Shown here: positions 1 through 7,506 of the stretch, piece by piece
Layout: each line of letters begins with the position of its first letter
Position numbering within the stretch: position 1 is the stretch's first letter
Source: Pedobacter changchengzhani
GTDB lineage: Bacteria > Bacteroidota > Bacteroidia > Sphingobacteriales > Sphingobacteriaceae
DNA: 64,000 bases
Reading direction: 5' to 3'
Assembly (NCBI RefSeq): GCF_004354365.1
Contig: NZ_SJCY01000002.1
Coordinates: 124,001-188,000, forward strand
The notes under the pieces: model-generated
The model's input: the letters and a program-made list of their open reading frames with translations, nothing else
Told to the model about the DNA's origin: nothing
Database searches by the model: none
Translations under genes and position numbers: made by a program

Positions 1-144
1 AATTCACTTTATTTTTACGCCACAATTAACTCATATACAGTTATATAAGTATATTTTACATCATTTATATATTTTGGTTCGAGCTTTGCATAACGTATTA
101 TGTTGTACATCATGGGATGTGATCTATAACAATAGGGATGATTT

Positions 145-178
145 TCCTCGTTAGTGTAAACTAACGAGGATTTTTTTT
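145..178 (+). terminator. Rho-independent terminator of an upstream gene
   Basis: A perfect 11-bp stem (145-155 with 160-170) has a GTAA loop and is followed by eight T residues on the + strand. It probably ends a + strand transcript entering from outside the window. Bases 1-144 hold no convincing gene; the minus-strand reading frame over 15-203 reads through this hairpin and looks spurious. Confidence 0.75.
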
Positions 179-245
179 GCCCATTCTCTTGAAAAAATTT
201 CAATATCTTTGAATTAGAAATTCAACCCGATAAACCCTTAACATA

Positions 246-707
246 ATGAGAAAATTGATTTTTAGTTTAGGCTTTTGCCTTTTAACAATTGCAGCATTTT
301 CGCAAACCGATTATAAAGGCCAACAGTTTGGCGAAGGTGTAAAGACTGGAAATGTTAATGCTGTAGCAAACATTGAAAGCAAAATGGGCGACAACAAAAC
401 TGCCGAAATGAAAGTTGAAGGTAAGGTTGTTGAAGTTTGTAAGAAAAAAGGTTGTTTTATGGTTTTGGAAACCGCCAATGGACAAGGTATGCGCGTTACT
501 TTTAAAGATTATGCTTTCTTTATGCCGAAAGATATTGTGGGTAAAACTGTTGTTTTAGACGGTATTGCGAAAAAACAAACCATTTCGGTAGAAAAGCTGA
601 AGCACTATGCTGAAGACGCGCACAAATCAAAAGAAGAAATTGCTAAAATTACGAAGTCTAAAAATGAATTGGCTTTTGAAGCAAAGGGTGTTGTAATTTT
701 GGATTAG
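246..707 (+). CDS. DUF4920 domain-containing secreted protein
   Basis: This 153-residue protein starts with a signal peptide (Met-Arg-Lys, hydrophobic core, cleavage near residue 19 after Phe-Ser). The mature part matches DUF4920 as I know it: a central VCKKKGCFM segment with two cysteines four residues apart, followed by a predicted beta-rich OB-like region containing MRVTFKDYAFF and GKTVVLDG. The family is periplasmic or secreted and common in Bacteroidetes; its function is unknown, and a metal or redox role for the CxxxxC pair is only a guess. A possible -7 box TATCTTTG lies at 204-211, but no well-spaced -33 box was found. A small membrane protein follows 97 bp downstream on the same strand. 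Confidence 0.85.
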   Translation: MRKLIFSLGFCLLTIAAFSQTDYKGQQFGEGVKTGNVNAVANIESKMGDNKTAEMKVEGKVVEVCKKKGCFMVLETANGQGMRVTFKDYAFFMPKDIVGKTVVLDGIAKKQTISVEKLKHYAEDAHKSKEEIAKITKSKNELAFEAKGVVILD

Positions 708-804
708 TAGATTTAGGAACGAAGAGTAAGGATATTGAATATTTTATTAAGCGTATCAAAAATCCAATTTACAGCAAAGCCTTGGTTACAAGTTAAACAA
801 TTAA

Positions 805-963
805 ATGATGATTAAAAGTTTCATAGAAAACAAGTGGGTTAAAGCAGTGGCATTTTTAATCTTTTTCTCTACATTAATGATTGCTTACCAAATCGGAAGA
901 AAAGATGGGGCTTCAAAAGCTCGAAAATCACCTGCGCAACAAACTGTAGTTAACAAAGACTAA
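805..963 (+). CDS. small single-pass membrane protein (52 aa)
   Basis: This short reading frame begins with tandem ATG codons at 805 and 808 and ends at TAA 961-963. It encodes a basic N-terminus (KSFIENKWVKA), one hydrophobic helix at about residues 13-28 (VAFLIFFSTLMIAYQI) and a Lys/Arg-rich tail (GRKDGASKARK). The pattern of amphipathic start, one helix and charged tail is typical of real small membrane proteins. I do not recognise a family. It follows the DUF4920 gene with a 97-bp gap on the same strand and may be co-transcribed. Confidence 0.6.
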   Translation: MMIKSFIENKWVKAVAFLIFFSTLMIAYQIGRKDGASKARKSPAQQTVVNKD

Positions 964-1157
964 TATGAAATTAAATCAAGTTCGTACATTTTATCCATAA
1001 TTTTTATCGTTTTTGTGCTGGGGGAAATCGTTGAATCTTATGGCAGAAGCGTTGCGAAAAACCCCCGACTAATGAGTTGATAAGAGGCTAGCTGACATGG
1101 TTGGAAATCATTACCACCTTTTAGTGTATTTCGATACTTAATTTTAAAACAAGTAAA

Positions 1158-1943
1158 TTGATAAGTAGATTTCCTAAAAACATCGTTCAAACACTCGGTC
1201 TTATTGCCTTTGGTTTTATACCAAGCGTTTTTTTAGTTGCGATTCAAGCAATGGATCTAGTTCATATCCCCGAGCAAATATTTAATAGTACATTATTTGT
1301 AGCACTTTCCCTATCCATAATATTCTTTTACGTTTGGAAAAATAAAAGAATATTCACCTTCAAAGATTTATTTGCTTACAATAATCCCAAAAGAATAAAA
1401 TTGCTTTTTTTCTTTCTCTTAATTATGATTATTTTTCAGTTAGGAGTTGAAACACCCATTTCAAGATTTATAAGTTTTCATGTAAAAAAATCCAGTAATA
1501 TTTCAAACCCATTTAATAATTTACCAGCAATGATTGGGGCAGTAACTTTAGCACCCTTTTTTGAAGAAATAATTTTTAGAGGGATAATTCTCCGTGGCTT
1601 TTTAAGTAACTATAAACCTGCAGTGGCAATTATTATCTCAACAACAATTTTTGCATTGGCACACGGTGCACCAAATTTAATTTTTGGGACTTTTTTTCTG
1701 GGGTTGTTATTTAGTTATTTATTTTATCTAACTAAAAGTATAATACCTACTATGTTTTTTCATAGTATTTCGAATGTCATCGGTTTGTCTATAGGTTTTC
1801 TACTATTCAAAAATTATAACCAATGTAGAGTAGAAAAAACATATGGAGATTATACAATTGCCATTTTATGCATCAGCTTGATAACTGTTGTATTTTTTGG
1901 TTGGTTACTTTTAAAGAAAAACAGAGCAACAGGTATAAAGTGA
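1158..1943 (+). CDS. CPBP family intramembrane metalloprotease
   Basis: The 261-residue protein has about seven hydrophobic segments and the CPBP (CAAX protease and bacteriocin-processing, Abi) signature. EExxxR is at Glu136, Glu137 and Arg141; His169 lies in a FALAHG segment; His202 and Asn206 lie in FFHSISN. These residues form the glutamate/histidine active site of the Rce1-like family. Substrates of bacterial members are mostly unknown; some act in bacteriocin maturation or immunity. The frame opens at a TTG codon at 1158; the next internal Met is around residue 32, inside the first hydrophobic stretch region, so TTG is favoured. Flanking intergenic regions (964-1157 and 1944-2171) show no other gene. 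Confidence 0.85.
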   Translation: MISRFPKNIVQTLGLIAFGFIPSVFLVAIQAMDLVHIPEQIFNSTLFVALSLSIIFFYVWKNKRIFTFKDLFAYNNPKRIKLLFFFLLIMIIFQLGVETPISRFISFHVKKSSNISNPFNNLPAMIGAVTLAPFFEEIIFRGIILRGFLSNYKPAVAIIISTTIFALAHGAPNLIFGTFFLGLLFSYLFYLTKSIIPTMFFHSISNVIGLSIGFLLFKNYNQCRVEKTYGDYTIAILCISLITVVFFGWLLLKKNRATGIK

Positions 1944-2171
1944 TATTAGCAGATAATTAGAATACTATTGTGCCTAAACATAAAGCCGGTAATCAGAGAT
2001 TAAAATTATTCTCGCAAATTGGTTAGAGATAATGATAGCATAGCTATTAAGAACGTGTTAACAGTTCACAATATAAATTGTTCAAATTAGCGTTAGTCGA
2101 TTAAGACATGAGCTAAAGAAATAACGTGCAAGCAATCATAATCATGATCGCAGGATTGCAAACCATGGCAC

Positions 2172-2207
2172 AAAAATGCCCCAAACTTTACAAATTAGGG
2201 GCATTTT
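2172..2207 (-). terminator. terminator after ilvE
   Basis: Ten-bp arms AAAATGCCCC (2173-2182) and GGGGCATTTT (2198-2207) form a stem with a 15-nt loop. Read on the minus strand the hairpin is followed by a T run and lies about 20 bp past the ilvE stop codon. A + strand frame crossing it (2126-2308) is rejected. Confidence 0.8.
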
Positions 2208-2227
2208 CATTTAAAACGAAATTTCGG

Positions 2228-3292
2228 TTACAACACCCAATTCCAACCAAATTCGTCTGGCACCAACCCATAACGGATATCGTTAAGTGTTTTAGCAATC
2301 CCATTTGAGATATGTCTTGTTGATGGATCTGTTAATTTATACACCTCACCTTTATAACCAATTTCGCCTACATGCGTAACTGTTGCCGCCGTGCCCGCAG
2401 CAAATGCTTCAGTTAAGGTTCCGTTTTTAATTCCCTCAATTACTTCACTTACCGACACTCTGCGTTCTTCTACCTCAATACCTGCTTGCTTTGCTAACTT
2501 GATAATCGTATCTCTTGTAACGCCATCTAAAACGGTGCTACGGATAGATGGTGTAATTAATTTTCCATTTATTACAAACAGTAAATTTGCTGTTCCAGCT
2601 TCTTCAATAAACTCATGTGTCACCGAATCGGTCCAGATTAATTGATCGAAACCTTCTTTTTTTGCTTGCTCGAATGGGTATAAAGAGCGTGCGTAATTAC
2701 CTGCAGTTTTAGCAAAACCTACGCCACCTTCGTCAGCTCGGGTAAATTCGGTTTCTATTTTAACTTTTAATGCATTGCTGTAATATGGCCCAGTTGGCGT
2801 AGTTAACAATGCAAATTTGTAACTTTCAGATGCCTTTACGCCTAAATAAGGATCGGTTGCAAACATTACTGGACGAATATATAGCGCATAATCTTCTTGA
2901 TTAGGCACCCATTTTTCATCAATATTGATTAAAGCTTCTAAACCTTGCATAAAAATTTCTTTCGGCAATGTAGGCATAGACATCCTTGTTGCTGATTTAT
3001 TTAAACGTTCAAAGTTTTTATCAGCACGGAAAACACTAATTTTTCCGCTTGGCTGGCGATAGGCTTTCATACCTTCAAAAATAGCCTGACCATAATGTAA
3101 AGCTGCAATTGCAGGACTCATTGGAATTGGCCCGTATGGTAAAATTTGAAGATTTTTCCATTCTCCGTCTTCATAATCTGCCGTAAACATGTGGTCGGTA
3201 AAAACCTTACCGAACGGCAATTGTGAAAAATCGGTAACCGACAAACGTGTATGGTCTGCCTTTGTGATTTTTATTTCTAAATTATCAGTCAT
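2228..3292 (-). CDS. ilvE: branched-chain amino acid aminotransferase
   Basis: This is a 354-residue fold-type IV PLP enzyme of the larger eukaryote-like BCAT type II form. It interconverts leucine, isoleucine and valine with their 2-oxo acids using glutamate/2-oxoglutarate in the cytoplasm. Recognisable segments are HYGQAIFEGMKAYR (66-79), RPVMFATDPYLGV (140-152), the Schiff-base lysine Lys195 in GFAKTAGNYA, EEAGTANL and the TAFAAGTAA-like phosphate-binding region. The length fits the family (about 350). The ATG at 3292 gives the expected N-terminus. It stands alone, with a terminator at 2172-2207. The 240 bp upstream (3293-3533) contain no gene. Confidence 0.95.
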   Translation of the reverse strand: MTDNLEIKITKADHTRLSVTDFSQLPFGKVFTDHMFTADYEDGEWKNLQILPYGPIPMSPAIAALHYGQAIFEGMKAYRQPSGKISVFRADKNFERLNKSATRMSMPTLPKEIFMQGLEALINIDEKWVPNQEDYALYIRPVMFATDPYLGVKASESYKFALLTTPTGPYYSNALKVKIETEFTRADEGGVGFAKTAGNYARSLYPFEQAKKEGFDQLIWTDSVTHEFIEEAGTANLLFVINGKLITPSIRSTVLDGVTRDTIIKLAKQAGIEVEERRVSVSEVIEGIKNGTLTEAFAAGTAATVTHVGEIGYKGEVYKLTDPSTRHISNGIAKTLNDIRYGLVPDEFGWNWVL

Positions 3293-3533
3293 ATCGTTAT
3301 ATTTTTTACCAAAGGCATCCCTTTGTAAAATGATTGATTTTGGAATGTTAAGATGATTTCGAACTTGCGAAACTTTTCAGCTTTCCACCCATCACTCGAT
3401 CATTATTTTATTTGCGCAAAAATACGTAAAAAGAAACCTTCTTTTATAGCTTTTATTATTAAAAATAGTGGTTTCAAAGTGTTTAGCGTACACTAAGTGT
3501 TGAAGTGCCGACAGCTACAACTGCATCAAAACC

Positions 3534-4835
3534 TTAATAAAGAACTCTAAATTTTATGGTATTTTCTATCTTTTTTAATGATTTAAAAAGTTGTTTATCG
3601 TATTCGGTATTGATGTCGGTAATGGCATATCCAATTTCTTGGTTGGTCATTAAAAACTGACTTACAATATTTATATCATGTTTTGCAAACACAGTATTGA
3701 TCTTCGCCATTATACCGGGTACATTTTTGTGAATATGGATTAATCTATGCGATTTTTCGATTTTCGGAAGCTGGAGGTTTGGGAAATTACTACTCATGTA
3801 GGTAGCTCCGGTGTTCATAAAATCAATTACACGCTTCGGAATAAAACTAACATTGTGCGGATTGCTCTTCGCGTCATCAAAAATTACGATACCCATTTTC
3901 GTGCAACTGTCTAAATTCAACTTACCTTTGCTGTTCCCTAAATAACCGATGGTTTTAAGCTTCACGGCACGCTTTAGTTTTTCATTTTCAATTTTTTCAC
4001 CATTTGCTAAAAGTATTAATCCTACGTCTTTAACGTACTTTTCTTCAAACGAAGTTTTATGTCTAATTGATAAACCATCATTTTTTAATAATGCAATACT
4101 TAGTGGATCAACATCGCCGATAACCAAACAAAGGATTCTATTTTTTGGGTAAGAAATTGCCCTCGGCAGGTTGTTAACATACAAAAATTCATCAAAACTC
4201 GGCGTAACGTGGTCGGCTTTAGCCACAATACTTTCGCGGGCTATATTTTCGGTAAAAGCAAAAAATTTATTAATTAATCCGCTCTCACGCAGTTGAAAGT
4301 CAGAATATCCATCTCCAATACCAAAAAGCTCGCCTTCTAATTTTAGGTATTGCAATAATTTAACTTTTCCACCCTCTTCACTTAGTGGGTTGGCGTGGTC
4401 GTAATCAATAATTTTACCATCACCTGTGGTTACAAAAGTGTTGGCATAAATATTTTCTTTTTTAATATGGTATTGGCTTACCACTGGTATAATAAATTCC
4501 TTAAATCCGCCAGATACAATCAGCACGTCATCTGCATGTTTTTTAAAAAAAGCTGCATTGCGCGAAAATGAGGTCGAAACTTTTTTCTTCAAATGCTTAA
4601 TCAACAGTTTCAAATGTTCTTCATTCGCTTCTAAAAGTTTTACTCTTTGAGCCAAACTCTCAGAGAATGAAAGCTTACCTTCCATTGAAAGGTTAGTAAA
4701 ATCTTCAATCTTTTTATAAATTGCTTCTCTTTCTGGATGATCTTTTAATGATATGCGGGCGAGTTCATCTAATGCTTCTACCTGGGTAAAAGTACTATCA
4801 AAATCGATAATATAATATGATTTTTGTTTGGGCAT
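3534..4835 (-). CDS. HAD-IB phosphatase (SerB-like) fused to a SerA remnant lacking its NAD domain
   Basis: This protein has 433 residues in three parts. Residues 1-215 form a complete HAD-IB phosphatase like phosphoserine phosphatase: nucleophile Asp11 and acid Asp13 in IIDFDST, Ser108, Lys157, and GDGYSD with Asp175 and Asp179. Residues 232-340 resemble the substrate-binding half of 3-phosphoglycerate dehydrogenase (pattern IGYLGNSKGKLNLD, then a KMGIVIFDDA segment). Where SerA carries its nucleotide-binding domain, the protein jumps directly to a SerA-like C-terminus: NFPNLQLP (350-357), then an ACT domain (362-433) with HRLIHIHKNVPGIM and a terminal FRVLY. The intact HAD motifs suggest serine synthesis (phosphoserine to serine), with the SerA remnant perhaps sensing serine. 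The gene overlaps the upstream SDR by one base (TAATG), so the two are probably translationally coupled. Confidence 0.8.
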   Translation of the reverse strand: MPKQKSYYIIDFDSTFTQVEALDELARISLKDHPEREAIYKKIEDFTNLSMEGKLSFSESLAQRVKLLEANEEHLKLLIKHLKKKVSTSFSRNAAFFKKHADDVLIVSGGFKEFIIPVVSQYHIKKENIYANTFVTTGDGKIIDYDHANPLSEEGGKVKLLQYLKLEGELFGIGDGYSDFQLRESGLINKFFAFTENIARESIVAKADHVTPSFDEFLYVNNLPRAISYPKNRILCLVIGDVDPLSIALLKNDGLSIRHKTSFEEKYVKDVGLILLANGEKIENEKLKRAVKLKTIGYLGNSKGKLNLDSCTKMGIVIFDDAKSNPHNVSFIPKRVIDFMNTGATYMSSNFPNLQLPKIEKSHRLIHIHKNVPGIMAKINTVFAKHDINIVSQFLMTNQEIGYAITDINTEYDKQLFKSLKKIENTIKFRVLY

Positions 4836-5797
4836 TATTTTAAGTGTTGGGTAATTTCTTTTAAACTTTGAGCAATTGGCTTAAATTGGATGCCGGTTGC
4901 TTCTACTATTTTTTTATTATCGTAATTGCTATCTGTTGTGCTACTTTCGGCAGTATCTCTTGTAATTGCAGGCTCGCTGTTTGTAAATAAGGAGATAAAT
5001 TTTAGTCCTCTCCAAGCCAAGCCGAGCATCCAAGGTTTTGCCTCTTTAGTAGGTGCTTTAACTTCAAAACCGTCGGCAATTTCCGAAAAAAGTCGCTTAT
5101 AATGGTAATTTTCTGAAGAAACAATATACCGCTGACCTTCAATCTCGCTTTCCATCAATAAAATCATCGCTTTCGCAACATCTTCTACATCAACAAAACC
5201 CGAAGTGCCATTTGTAAAAAAAGGGAAACCGTTCTTAACCATTTTAAATATAGAACCACTGCCTTCAAAGCCTGCATTTTTCCCTATTATTATAGATGGA
5301 TTAACGATGACAGCGTTTAACCCTTCGGTTATACCGCGCCAAACTTCCATTTCGCCTTCGTATTTAGACAAGCTGTAGGCATGCGCTTTTGAATCGTACT
5401 CCCAAAAGTTTTTTTCTGAGATTTTTTCTCCTTTTTTCGGAATGCCGAGTGCAGCAATAGAGCTTACATGTAAGAGGCGGCAATTATATGCTAAGCAAAG
5501 ATTAACAATATTGGTTGTGCCATTAATATTTACATGAAAAAGTTGCTTTTTATTTTTCGAGTTTAAGGATACGAAAGCAGCGCAATGATAAACGTGGGTT
5601 ACATCTGCGAAAGCATCGGCGAGTGTTGCCGGCTCATTAATATCACCATTAACCCAATTTATTAAAGCATTATTTTGAAGTAATACAGGGATTAAAGATT
5701 TTTCTCGTTTAATTGCCCGCACCGTTAAACCCTTATCGGTTAACTGTTTTAATAATTCAGACCCTAAAAATCCAGTTCCTCCGCTTACCAGTATCAT
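4835..5797 (-). CDS. NAD-dependent epimerase/dehydratase, extended SDR
   Basis: The 320-residue protein has an N-terminal Rossmann signature GGTGFLG (6-12), an HVYHCAA segment and the catalytic Ser112/Tyr141/Lys145 set (YSLSK), as in the dihydroflavonol-4-reductase/3-beta-HSD branch of extended SDRs. It should be a cytoplasmic NAD(P)-dependent oxidoreductase or epimerase. The substrate cannot be deduced. It is the first gene of a two-gene minus-strand unit and overlaps the SerB/SerA-remnant gene by one base. The 69-bp gap to the divergent arginase-like gene must hold both promoters; on the minus strand CAAAAATA at 5832-5839 reads as a TAnnTTTG-type -7 box. Confidence 0.85.
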   Translation of the reverse strand: MILVSGGTGFLGSELLKQLTDKGLTVRAIKREKSLIPVLLQNNALINWVNGDINEPATLADAFADVTHVYHCAAFVSLNSKNKKQLFHVNINGTTNIVNLCLAYNCRLLHVSSIAALGIPKKGEKISEKNFWEYDSKAHAYSLSKYEGEMEVWRGITEGLNAVIVNPSIIIGKNAGFEGSGSIFKMVKNGFPFFTNGTSGFVDVEDVAKAMILLMESEIEGQRYIVSSENYHYKRLFSEIADGFEVKAPTKEAKPWMLGLAWRGLKFISLFTNSEPAITRDTAESSTTDSNYDNKKIVEATGIQFKPIAQSLKEITQHLK

Positions 5798-5866
5798 TTA
5801 TTTTTTTCGACTATATGTGGAAATATGCATTCAAAAATAGATATTTGAGGCGATAGTTTTAAAAAT

Positions 5867-7048
5867 ATGTCACTAACAGATTTCTTTTCTCCGGTAAATC
5901 CCGAAAATTTTACACCCAAACAAGGATTTTTCACAAGTCAACTGGGTTTAAAGGCTCAAATTTTTACAGAGTCGTTTCCAGATCTTACAGAAAACAATTT
6001 CGATTTGGCCATATTTGGCGTACTTGATGGCAGAAACGCCATAAATAATGAGGGTTGCGCACTTGCGCCAGATTATTTTAGAGAAAAATTTTACAAGCTA
6101 AATGAGGGTTCGTTTACCAGTAGAATAGTAGATTTAGGAAACATTAAACCTGGTGCAACCGCAGCCGACACTTATATAGCTGTAAAACTTGCCGTATCTG
6201 AAATAATTAAAAATAATATTATACCGATTATTATTGGTGGCGGACAGGATTTAACCTTTGCGCAATATTTAGGTTACGAAGATTTAGAACAGAAAGTTGA
6301 TTTGGTAGTTGTTGATAATCAGTTTGATATAGATGACGACAACCACGATGGTATTGCAACACGATCTGACTGTTATTTGAATAAAATTTTTCTTCATCAA
6401 CCAAATTATTTATTCAATTTTAGCAATATTGGCTATCAAACCTATTTCGTAAACCAAGAAAGCTTATCGGTTATGGATAAGCTCTATTTTGATGTGCACC
6501 GACTGGGCGAATTTGCGCAGGATATTACGTTAACAGAACCGATTATCCGCAATGCGAATATGATTAGCTTTGATATTGGCGCCATTCGCTCTGCAGATGC
6601 AATTGCAAACGCAAATACATCGCCCAATGGATTTGATGGCGAAAAAGCCTGTAGAATTGCCCGTTATGCTGGCATGAGCGACAAACTTACTTCAATAGGT
6701 TTTTACGAATTTAACCCCGCTTATGATAACAACGGACAAACCGCATTTTTACTTGCCGAAATGGTTTGGTATTTTGTTGATGGGTTTTACGCTAGAAAGA
6801 AAGATTTTCCGCTAACACCAAAATCGCAGTTTATGATTTACCGCACCAGCTTAAAAGATGGTTCGGGCGAGATGACTTTTGTGAAAAGCAAAAAATCAGA
6901 CCGATGGTGGATGCAGGTTCCTTATCCTTCTACACACTCTAAAAATGAACGTTACCATTTGGTGCCTTGCAAGTATGACGATTATCAAACCGCAGTAAAT
7001 GGCGAAATGCCCGATTTATGGTGGCGCACTTATCAAAAATTAAACTAA
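5867..7048 (+). CDS. arginase/formimidoylglutamase-fold protein with degenerate metal site
   Basis: This 393-residue protein belongs to the ureohydrolase (arginase, agmatinase, formimidoylglutamase) fold. All three metal-binding blocks are visible, but several ligands are changed: GGGQD (124-128) has Gln127 where arginases have His; DNQFD (150-154) has Gln152 in place of the second His; SFDIG (234-238) keeps Asp236 but has Gly238 in place of Asp. Three of six usual Mn ligands are therefore missing. Many Bacteroidetes genomes carry such a gene annotated as formimidoylglutamase or arginase. I infer that it is not a normal two-manganese hydrolase; a binding role or changed chemistry is possible. 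A 25-nt piece of its 3' end is duplicated at 7425-7449. Confidence 0.8.
   Translation: MSLTDFFSPVNPENFTPKQGFFTSQLGLKAQIFTESFPDLTENNFDLAIFGVLDGRNAINNEGCALAPDYFREKFYKLNEGSFTSRIVDLGNIKPGATAADTYIAVKLAVSEIIKNNIIPIIIGGGQDLTFAQYLGYEDLEQKVDLVVVDNQFDIDDDNHDGIATRSDCYLNKIFLHQPNYLFNFSNIGYQTYFVNQESLSVMDKLYFDVHRLGEFAQDITLTEPIIRNANMISFDIGAIRSADAIANANTSPNGFDGEKACRIARYAGMSDKLTSIGFYEFNPAYDNNGQTAFLLAEMVWYFVDGFYARKKDFPLTPKSQFMIYRTSLKDGSGEMTFVKSKKSDRWWMQVPYPSTHSKNERYHLVPCKYDDYQTAVNGEMPDLWWRTYQKLN
7014..7038 (+). repeat. 25-nt direct repeat, copy 1 (inside arginase-like 3' end)
   Basis: This stretch encodes the last residues of the arginase-like protein (DLWWRTYQ region) and matches 7425-7449 at 24 of 25 positions. 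The only difference is C versus A in GGCGCAC/GGCGAAC. The two copies bracket the DUF4143 remnant, 411 bp apart. Confidence 0.85.
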
Positions 7049-7073
7049 TATTCTTTGTGTAATTTCAAAGTTA

Positions 7074-7373
7074 ATGGTAGTTTCTGAGTTTGAAAAACAA
7101 AACTACCACTACTATTTAAATGATGAATATTATTTTTGGCAAGATAGCCACAGCAACGAAGTTGATTTGCTCAAACCAACCGAAGATGGTTTTTCGGTAT
7201 TTGAAATTAAGGCAACACAAACCATAACACCCGATTTATTTAAAAATTTAGATAAATTTGAAACTTATGCAAATCCAAATAAAGTGCGCAAAACTTTGGT
7301 TTATGGTGGCGCAGAAAATCAAAAGCGCACTAAACACCGTGTGTTAAGTTGGAAATCTATTGAATTGGGTTAA
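7074..7373 (+). pseudogene. C-terminal remnant of an AAA ATPase with DUF4143 domain
   Basis: The 99-residue frame corresponds to only the end of the DUF4143 part of AAA_14/DUF4143 ATPases, which are normally about 380 residues. Visible are a YYFWQDS strand, EVDLL and FEIKAT, the D...ExK core of a PD-(D/E)XK nuclease-like fold, and a GAENQKRT tail. The ATPase domain with Walker motifs is absent. It starts only 25 bp after the arginase-like stop codon, and the preceding bases in the same frame (NIL...) may be a decayed continuation. It is flanked by a 25-nt direct repeat. It is probably a non-functional remnant of a larger gene, although expression as a small protein cannot be excluded. Confidence 0.75.
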
Positions 7374-7424
7374 AATATAAGCGATGTGAAAATATCCAAA
7401 CACTGATAAATGACAAAATGTAAC

Positions 7425-7449
7425 ATTTATGGTGGCGAACTTATCAAAA
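7425..7449 (+). repeat. 25-nt direct repeat, copy 2
   Basis: This is the second copy of the arginase-like 3' end segment (24/25 identical to 7014-7038), located 51 bp after the DUF4143 remnant. In the arginase frame it would read DLWWRTYQNLL then stop, so it may be the original gene end, displaced by insertion. Confidence 0.85.
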
Positions 7450-7506
7450 CTTATTATAATTTTACATCAATAAAAACGTTAATCATAACTAACAAATAAC
7501 TTATTA

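Noticed and set aside
15..203. 62-codon minus-strand reading frame
   Set aside because: It runs through the terminator hairpin at 145-178 and has no recognisable features.
964..1157. possible tRNA or structured RNA (GGGGG...CCCCC pairing)
   Set aside because: The G and C runs are about 40 bases apart with no tRNA arms or other consistent structure.
2126..2308. 60-codon + strand reading frame
   Set aside because: It overlaps the ilvE terminator and the end of ilvE on the other strand.
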